Source: Cacconaster sp964598495
Lineage (GTDB): Bacteria; Bacteroidota; Bacteroidia; Bacteroidales; UBA932
Direction: 5' to 3'
Assembly (NCBI GenBank): GCA_964598495.1
Contig: CAZRBY010000044.1
Location: 1 to 5,127 of the forward strand
Length of the DNA stretch: 5,127 bases
The notes below the pieces were generated by a model. That model made no database searches. It saw nothing but the letters and a program-made list of their open reading frames with translations, and had not been told where the DNA came from. Positions 1 to 5,127 of this stretch are shown here, in pieces. The translations under genes and the position numbers were made by a program. Each line of letters starts with the position of its first letter. Positions within the stretch are counted from its first letter, which is position 1.

Positions 1-29
1 ACATACTACATACTACATACTACATACTA
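1..29. repeat. 7-bp tandem repeat (ACATACT)n at the 3' end of folC, cut by the window edge
   Basis: Four perfect head-to-tail copies of ACATACT occupy 1-28. Base 29 is the first base of a fifth copy, after which the sequence becomes ordinary folC coding sequence. The left end is cut off, so the true copy number is unknown. On the minus strand the unit reads AGTATGT, and every junction creates ATGTAG, a start codon directly followed by a stop. Because seven is not a multiple of three, any minus-strand frame meets TAG within seven codons. On the plus strand the array has no stop in any frame. FolC's last residues (Val-Cys-Ser-Met) and its TAG stop are read from this array. Arrays of perfect short units like this commonly change length by replication slippage; whether this one does cannot be seen here. 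Confidence 0.9.
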
Positions 30-1353
30 TCTCCAACACTTCGGCTACAACGAAATTGCTTCCGCAGATAAATATAAGGTCCTCTTCCCCTGCAAGGGAA
101 TCAGCCAACTCCAACGCCTCCCTGACTGAAGTTGTTACACGACCATTGATACCATGATCTGAAAGCCTGTCTGCCAATTTTGCCGCAGGCAGTGCCCTCT
201 CTCCTATACTGTTGGTAAGAATGAAGTGGACATCCCGGGGAAGATATGATGCGATGCTATCTACATCTTTGTCAGCTACGACGCCCAATATAAAAAATAT
301 ATTGTCATAATCGCACGTAATCTTATCTATCTGTTCGCGGACCCAGCGCATAGCATGAGCATTGTGGGCAGTATCACAAATGATAGGGGCCTTGCCTGGA
401 ATACCACCGGCATTTGCCGCCTCTCTGAGTCTCTCCCATCTTCCGTGCAGACCGGTTAAGGCGGCGGCATTTGAAACACCTGTAGACAATTTGTTCATAT
501 CGGATCCTAAGTCGGCAATATTCAACAATCCGTTTTTATATATTAATGCCAAAATTGCCGAAACAGTTCTTAGATTGAGTTTCTGGTAATCTCCTTTGAG
601 TTCGATTTCTTCAACGGAAATGGGTAAAAAGGGTGGAAATTCCTCTGCAAAGAAGAGTGCCGAAGCCCCCACATCAGCGGCGACCTTCTCAAAAACTGCA
701 CGTGTCTCCGGTGTGCTCTCTCCCACAAGTGCAGGAATTCCGGGTTTAATGATTCCGGCCTTCTCACGGGCGATCTCTTCTATTGTATGGCCTAGATATT
801 CACAATGTTCCAGTCCTATATTGGTAATGACCGAAAGCAACGGACTTACGACATTTGTTGAGTCGAGACGACCTCCAAGGCCACATTCAATCACAGCGAC
901 CTCAACACCGCAGCTACGAAACCAGTCAAACGCCATTGCCGTTGTGATTTCAAAGAAAGAGGGATTATGTTTTTCAAGGAAATCACGGTTCCTCTCCATA
1001 AATGCAAAGACTTCTTCTTTCGAAATCATAGCGTAGGAACATCCTGAATCACTTTTCGTTATTAGTTTCATCCTCTCGCGAAAATCGGTCAGGTGGGGCG
1101 ATGTGTAGAGTCCTACTTTAATCCCACAGCATGCGAGAGCAGAAGCGGTCATATGTGAAACCGAACCTTTACCGTTGGTGCCTGCAATATGGATAACCTT
1201 ATATTGCAACTGGGGAGATCCCAGCCGGGAAATAAATTCACGCATTGTATCAAGACCCGGCTTGAAAGCCCTGTTCCCGACTCTCTGGTAGGAGGGAAAA
1301 CGTGCGAAAAGCCACTCAAGCATCTCTTCGTATGCATTATCCGAAAATATCAT
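13..1353 (-). CDS. folC: Bifunctional dihydrofolate synthase / folylpolyglutamate synthase
   Basis: Cytoplasmic Mur-ligase-family enzyme. The family uses ATP to join glutamate to dihydropteroate, giving dihydrofolate, and then adds further glutamates to reduced folates. The 446 residues fit the usual length. Motifs in order: P-loop GTNGKGS (58-64); SPHL (85-88) followed by FRER (91-94), in the pterin/folate-binding part; ECGLGGRLDSTN (157-168) with the metal-binding Glu; LEHCEYLG (181-188), usually LDHxxxLG; REKAGI (196-201), whose Lys198 fits the carbamylated lysine; GRWERL (304-309) and DTAHN (327-331) at the interdomain cleft and C-terminal domain; GSNFVVAEVL near the end. The start is the first ATG after an in-frame TAA at 1366-1368, and it keeps the expected YEEMLEWLF N-terminus. 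AAGGA lies 17 bases upstream, too far for a normal ribosome site. Two loops look longer than I recall for relatives (about 96-111 and 311-322). The stop is supplied by the heptamer repeat. Whether both activities are present cannot be settled from sequence, but a single FolC normally does both jobs in bacteria. Confidence 0.96.
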   Translation of the reverse strand: MIFSDNAYEEMLEWLFARFPSYQRVGNRAFKPGLDTMREFISRLGSPQLQYKVIHIAGTNGKGSVSHMTASALACCGIKVGLYTSPHLTDFRERMKLITKSDSGCSYAMISKEEVFAFMERNRDFLEKHNPSFFEITTAMAFDWFRSCGVEVAVIECGLGGRLDSTNVVSPLLSVITNIGLEHCEYLGHTIEEIAREKAGIIKPGIPALVGESTPETRAVFEKVAADVGASALFFAEEFPPFLPISVEEIELKGDYQKLNLRTVSAILALIYKNGLLNIADLGSDMNKLSTGVSNAAALTGLHGRWERLREAANAGGIPGKAPIICDTAHNAHAMRWVREQIDKITCDYDNIFFILGVVADKDVDSIASYLPRDVHFILTNSIGERALPAAKLADRLSDHGINGRVTTSVREALELADSLAGEEDLIFICGSNFVVAEVLEIVCSM

Positions 1354-1379
1354 TTGATAAATTGTTTATATCCTTGTTA

Positions 1380-1414
1380 CAAATTTGGGGAATAAAACTG
1401 ATATTTCTCTCAAA
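1380..1414 (-). promoter_or_regulatory. Candidate folC promoter, TTTG and CAAATTTG
   Basis: On the minus strand, TTTG at 1414-1411 could serve as the -33 element and CAAATTTG at 1387-1380 as the -7 element. The latter differs from TAnnTTTG only at the first base. The 23-base spacing is a little longer than the usual 19-21, so this is a weaker call than the purL box. The -7 box ends 26 bases before the folC ATG, nearly the same distance as the candidate purL box to its own start. Confidence 0.3.
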
Positions 1415-1420
1415 AAGCAC

Positions 1421-1428
1421 TATTTTTG
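1421..1428 (+). promoter_or_regulatory. Candidate purL promoter -7 box, TATTTTTG
   Basis: TATTTTTG matches the Bacteroidota -7 consensus TAnnTTTG at every defined position. It ends 27 bases before the purL ATG, which would put the transcript start near 1433-1436 and give a leader of about 20 bases. The -33 element is poor: 20 bases upstream there is only ACTG (1397-1400) where TTTG is expected. The leader has no purine-rich Shine-Dalgarno, which is common in Bacteroidota. Confidence 0.5.
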
Positions 1429-1455
1429 TGTGATATATCCATAATCTCTAACGAT

Positions 1456-4400
1456 ATGATTTCATTCTTCAGATGTACTACAGGCACTGTTATTGCCGTT
1501 CAAAGTAACAAAGCACTCAGCAAAGACGATATCCAGGCACTCAGATGGCTCTTCTCAGGGGCTGAACCTCTCGGTACGGCCAATCTGGAAGGTTATTTCG
1601 CAGGACCCAGAAGAGAGATGGTGACTCCATGGAGCACAACAGCTACGGAGATTGCACACAATATGAATATTGAAGGCATCGTAAGAATGGAAGAGTATTT
1701 CCCCGTGTCCGGACCGAAAGCTGAAATAGACAAGATGCTCCAGCGCCTCTACAACGGACTTGATCAGGATATTTTCACAACAGATAACATATTCGAGCCG
1801 GTTAAACATATTAAAGATTTGGAGAGATACAATATTGAGGAAGGACTGGCGCTTTCAGAAGAAGAAATTAACTACCTGCACGATCTCAGCGTCCGTATCG
1901 GCAGACCTCTGACCGATTCCGAAATATTCGGCTTTTCACAGGTCAATTCAGAGCATTGCCGCCACAAGATTTTCAATGGGACATTCATTATTGACGGAAA
2001 AGAGATGCCTTCATCCCTTTTCAGCATGATCAAGAAGACCTCCAAACTCAATCCAGGCAGGATTGTCTCAGCATACAAGGACAACTGCGCATTTGTAGAG
2101 GGTCCGTTGGTGCACCTTTTCCATCCGGCATCAGGTGACAAGCCAGATTTTTTTGTCAAAAGCAAAAATGAGACAGTAATTTCGCTGAAAGCGGAGACTC
2201 ACAATTTTCCCACGACAGTGGAGCCCTTCAACGGTGGCGCAACAGGCACCGGTGGTGAGATCAGAGACCGTATCGCCGGCGGCAAGGGCTCATTTCCTAT
2301 AGCAGGAACTGCAGTCTATATGACCTCCTACCCACGCTTCAAAGGTGAAACTCAAAGAACATGGGAATGTAGACCTCCACGAAAGTGGCTCTACCAGACT
2401 CCGCTGGAGATCCTAATCAAGGCATCCAACGGAGCATCCGACTTCGGCAACAAGTTTGGACAGCCCCTCATTTGCGGCTCGCTTTATACCTTCGAGCACT
2501 CGGAAGAGGGACGTGATTACGGTTTTGACAAGGTGATAATGCTCGCGGGAGGTATAGGCTTCGGCAAAAAGAAAGACTCACTGAAAGAGTCTCCGGAGGC
2601 AGGTGACGAAATTATTCTCCTCGGAGGGGACAATTACCGTATCGGTATGGGCGGCGGAGCTGTTTCATCGGTTGCCACGGGTGAATTTGCCAGCGCTATA
2701 GAACTAAATGCCATCCAACGATCCAACCCCGAGATGCAGAAATGTGTTTACAATACCATCAGAGCTATTGCAGAGAAAAAACACAACACCATCATTTCAG
2801 TTCATGACCATGGTGCCGGAGGGCATCTGAACTGCCTCTCCGAACTTGTAGAGGAGAGTGGAGGTACCATAGACATCAGCTGTCTCCCCGTCGGCGACCC
2901 TACACTATCAGCCAAAGAGATCATCGGAAACGAATCCCAGGAGCGTATGGGCCTGGTGATGAAGAGTAAAGATGTGGATGAGCTTAGCAGAATAGCTGAA
3001 AGAGAGCGCGCTCCTTTTTATAGAATAGGCAAGACTACAGGAGAATATAATTTCACCCTGAAAAACTTTCAGACCGGCGAGGTACCTATTGACCTCAAAA
3101 TTGAAGATATGCTGGGAACTACACCGGGGACAATAATGACGGACAACGCTGTAACACATAAGTACAAAGGGGTGCCCTCCCCCTGTAACTTCACTGCAGA
3201 GGAACTTCTATCATCCATAGAAAAGGTGCTCCAAATGGAATCCGTGTCTTGCAAAGACTGGCTCGTCAACAAGGTTGACCGCTCGGTTACAGGACTGATT
3301 GCCTGCCAACAATGCACCGGTGAAATCCAGCTTCCGCTAAATAACCTTGGTGTTACAGCCATAGGTTATGACGACAATGAGGGTATCGCCACCTCTATCG
3401 GCCATTCACCTGCCATAGCATTGATCAACTCAGAAGCCGGTTCCAGAATGGCGATTGCCGAAGCACTCACCAATATGGTATGGACCCCAATAGAAGAGGG
3501 CATAAAAAGTGTTTCTTTGAGCGCCAACTGGATGTGGCCCTGTAAAAACGAGGGCGAGGATGGACGCTTGTATGATGCCGTACGCGCCGCATCTGATTTT
3601 GCCATAGCGCTCGGCATCAACATCCCCACCGGAAAAGACTCATTGTCAATGACTCAGAAGTATCCCAACGGTGAAAAAGTACTCTCTCCAGGCACTCTGA
3701 TCATCTCGACAGTCGGACCTGCGAAAGATATCCGCAAGACAGTTCACCCGAACCTCACTCCCAGACGCAGTGACATTATCTGGATTCCCTTTACAAAGGC
3801 AGAAGGCTACCCACTCGGAGGCTCCGTTTATGCGCAAACGATGTGTTACCTTGGCGACGCTACTCCCGACGTTGAGGACGCCGAATATTTTGCAAAATGT
3901 TTCAACACTATACAGGAACTGATAAGCGAAGGTCATATCCTCGCCGGACATGACATTTCGGCCGGAGGCCTGATTACAACCCTGCTCGAATCCTGCTTCC
4001 CCAACACTACGGGAGGCCTCTATATCGACCTGAGTTTCACCTCATCGGACGTCCTGTTCTGCGAGGCCCCCGGAGTCATCATCCAGACTGCAGGAGGCCA
4101 GGCCGCATCGCTTCTCACCCGTAAAGGAATCAACTTTTACGAGATAGGTGAATGGCAGCAGGAGCGCAAACTGACTCTAAAACTCTCTTCATATACTCTT
4201 GATATTGATATCGACAGGATGCGGGATATCTGGTACAAAACCTCGTATCTCTTCGATCAACTGCAGTCGGGAGAAAAGAAAGCTACCGAGAGATACTCTC
4301 ATTACAAACTCCAGCCCCTCACCTATCGTTTCCCCAACGGATTCTCCGGTAAAAAACCGGAAAAGCCATTAAAACGACCTGTAGCTGCGATTATACGAGA

Positions 4401-5127
4401 GAAAGGCTCCAATGGAGAGAGGGAAATGGCCTGGGCGCTCTATCTTTCGGGCTTTGAAGTCAAGGATGTGCACACCACCGACCTGACGAGCGGACGAGAG
4501 ACTTTGGACGAGGTACAGTTGGTTGTCTTTGTTGGAGGATTCTCCAACGCTGATACTCTTGGATCAGCTAAAGGATGGGCAGGTACACTGATGTTCAACA
4601 GAAAGGCAAAGGAGATTATTGAGCGTTTCTACGCGCGTGAGAATACACTCAGCCTCGGCGTTTGTAACGGTTGTCAATTGATGGGAGAGCTCGGTTTCAT
4701 TACCCTTTACGATAGGTCTGCAGCTCCTAAGCTTCGTCACAATGCCTCTAACAAGTTCGAGAGCGGGTTTGTGGGAGTCACCATCCCCGAGTCTCCTTCC
4801 ATAATGCTGAAGTCCCTCCAGGGTTGCAAACTCGGAGTCTGGATAGCACACGGCGAGGGTAAATTTGAGTTCCCCGGACCGATATCAGAATATAATGTAG
4901 CTCTAAGATATAGCTACGACGCATATCCCGCCAATCCCAACGGCTCTCCGGAAGCTATTGCGGGAGTCTGCAGCGAGGATGGACGTCACCTGGCGATGAT
5001 GCCCCATCCTGAGCGCTGCGTTCGTCCATGGAACTGGGCATATTACCCCCACGGACATCGCAAAGATGCAGTGACTCCCTGGATAGAAATGTTTGTCAAT
5101 GCAAGGAATTGGTGTGAAAAGAGTATG
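1456..5127 (+). CDS. purL: Phosphoribosylformylglycinamidine (FGAM) synthase, large single-chain form; 3' end cut by the window
   Basis: Catalyses step four of de novo purine synthesis in the cytoplasm: FGAR + glutamine + ATP gives FGAM + glutamate + ADP + phosphate, with ammonia channelled from a glutaminase domain. 1224 codons are open to the edge. The last residues (FVNARNWCEKSM) align with the C-terminus of Bacteroides PurL, so only a few codons should be missing. Layout: PurS-like N-terminal domain (about 1-145); linker with NSEHCRHKIF (164-173), holding the family's catalytic His; first AIRS-like half with AETHNFPTTVEPF (246-258), GATGTGGEIRD (261-271), NGASDFGNKFGQP (325-337), HDHGAGGH (450-457) and GNESQERMG (491-499); second half with PTGKDSLSM (724-732) and GHDISAGG (831-838); class I glutaminase from about 975, with GGFS (1027-1030), nucleophile Cys1070 in GVCNGCQL, and His1184/Glu1186 in HPERCVR. 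All key residues are present, so it looks functional. The start is the first ATG after an in-frame TGA at 1399-1401 and keeps the conserved MISFFR N-terminus. The single-chain form means separate purS and purQ genes are not expected. Confidence 0.97.
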   Translation, partial: MISFFRCTTGTVIAVQSNKALSKDDIQALRWLFSGAEPLGTANLEGYFAGPRREMVTPWSTTATEIAHNMNIEGIVRMEEYFPVSGPKAEIDKMLQRLYNGLDQDIFTTDNIFEPVKHIKDLERYNIEEGLALSEEEINYLHDLSVRIGRPLTDSEIFGFSQVNSEHCRHKIFNGTFIIDGKEMPSSLFSMIKKTSKLNPGRIVSAYKDNCAFVEGPLVHLFHPASGDKPDFFVKSKNETVISLKAETHNFPTTVEPFNGGATGTGGEIRDRIAGGKGSFPIAGTAVYMTSYPRFKGETQRTWECRPPRKWLYQTPLEILIKASNGASDFGNKFGQPLICGSLYTFEHSEEGRDYGFDKVIMLAGGIGFGKKKDSLKESPEAGDEIILLGGDNYRIGMGGGAVSSVATGEFASAIELNAIQRSNPEMQKCVYNTIRAIAEKKHNTIISVHDHGAGGHLNCLSELVEESGGTIDISCLPVGDPTLSAKEIIGNESQERMGLVMKSKDVDELSRIAERERAPFYRIGKTTGEYNFTLKNFQTGEVPIDLKIEDMLGTTPGTIMTDNAVTHKYKGVPSPCNFTAEELLSSIEKVLQMESVSCKDWLVNKVDRSVTGLIACQQCTGEIQLPLNNLGVTAIGYDDNEGIATSIGHSPAIALINSEAGSRMAIAEALTNMVWTPIEEGIKSVSLSANWMWPCKNEGEDGRLYDAVRAASDFAIALGINIPTGKDSLSMTQKYPNGEKVLSPGTLIISTVGPAKDIRKTVHPNLTPRRSDIIWIPFTKAEGYPLGGSVYAQTMCYLGDATPDVEDAEYFAKCFNTIQELISEGHILAGHDISAGGLITTLLESCFPNTTGGLYIDLSFTSSDVLFCEAPGVIIQTAGGQAASLLTRKGINFYEIGEWQQERKLTLKLSSYTLDIDIDRMRDIWYKTSYLFDQLQSGEKKATERYSHYKLQPLTYRFPNGFSGKKPEKPLKRPVAAIIREKGSNGEREMAWALYLSGFEVKDVHTTDLTSGRETLDEVQLVVFVGGFSNADTLGSAKGWAGTLMFNRKAKEIIERFYARENTLSLGVCNGCQLMGELGFITLYDRSAAPKLRHNASNKFESGFVGVTIPESPSIMLKSLQGCKLGVWIAHGEGKFEFPGPISEYNVALRYSYDAYPANPNGSPEAIAGVCSEDGRHLAMMPHPERCVRPWNWAYYPHGHRKDAVTPWIEMFVNARNWCEKSM

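Larger units (their letters stand above)
1354..1455. promoter_or_regulatory. Divergent folC/purL intergenic control region
   Basis: These 102 AT-rich bases separate the two start codons and must hold the promoters of both genes unless transcription begins inside a coding region. No coding sequence, hairpin terminator or riboswitch-sized leader is visible. Two 8-bp perfect palindromes occur, CAAATTTG (1380-1387) and GATATATC (1432-1439), plus an imperfect TTGT-T-ACAA (1374-1382). Any could be a regulator site, but short palindromes are common in AT-rich DNA. In-frame stops bound both genes: TGA at 1399-1401 upstream of purL, and TAA on the minus strand at 1368-1366 upstream of folC. Confidence 0.7.

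Noticed and set aside
1..29. Left-edge repeat as part of a CRISPR array or a phage attachment site
   Set aside because: The units are seven bases with no spacers, there is no cas gene or integrase, and no tRNA is nearby. It is a simple tandem repeat.
596..1036. 146-codon open frame on the plus strand, antisense to folC
   Set aside because: It lies wholly inside folC, whose opposite strand encodes conserved catalytic motifs. Its translation is low-complexity and Ser/Pro/Thr-rich with no recognisable domain, and it has no start context. It is a shadow of the real gene.
1357..1369. ATAAA-TTG-TTTAT inverted repeat as a hairpin or operator upstream of folC
   Set aside because: The stem is only five A-T pairs in AT-rich DNA, and the flanking bases do not extend it. 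It is expected by chance and is not a terminator.
1371..1375. AAGGA on the minus strand as a Shine-Dalgarno for folC
   Set aside because: It is 17 bases from the start codon, well beyond the usual 5-10. It also falls at about the predicted transcript start, and no alternative in-frame start brings it into range.
1555..4851. Series of minus-strand open frames of about 80-100 codons beneath purL
   Set aside because: All are antisense to a continuous, highly conserved purL frame. None shows a domain, ribosome site or promoter, and they are explained by the codon composition of purL.
5098..5127. purL possibly lacking a stop because of a frameshift or read-through fusion
   Set aside because: The open end is simply the window boundary. 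The final residues still match the normal PurL C-terminus, and typical Bacteroides PurL ends within about ten residues of this point.

Overview
The window holds two housekeeping genes arranged head to head around a short shared promoter region. The protein sequences point to Bacteroidota, most likely order Bacteroidales. The large single-chain PurL matches my memory of Bacteroides/Parabacteroides PurL along most of its length. FolC has the same family flavour, neither start codon has a usable Shine-Dalgarno, and a Bacteroidota-type -7 box (TAnnTTTG) lies upstream of purL. The assignment comes from reading and memory, not from a search.

Layout. Positions 1-29 carry a 7-bp direct repeat (ACATACT, four perfect copies) that runs off the left edge; it encodes the last residues and the stop codon of folC. 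Positions 13-1353 on the minus strand are folC, dihydrofolate/folylpolyglutamate synthase, complete at 446 residues. Positions 1354-1455 are a 102-bp AT-rich intergenic region with candidate promoters for both genes. From 1456 on the plus strand, purL (FGAM synthase) runs open to the right edge: 1224 codons without a stop, probably lacking only a few C-terminal residues.

The two genes are metabolically linked. PurL makes FGAM in the fourth step of de novo purine synthesis. FolC makes and retains the folate polyglutamates that, as 10-formyl-tetrahydrofolate, supply the formyl groups used elsewhere in that pathway. A shared divergent control region is therefore plausible but not shown.

There are no RNA genes, CRISPR arrays, insertion sequences or defence genes, and I see no sign of a new system. 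The only structurally unusual element is the heptamer repeat at the left edge. Other open frames on either strand lie antisense or out of frame inside folC or purL and look like shadows.
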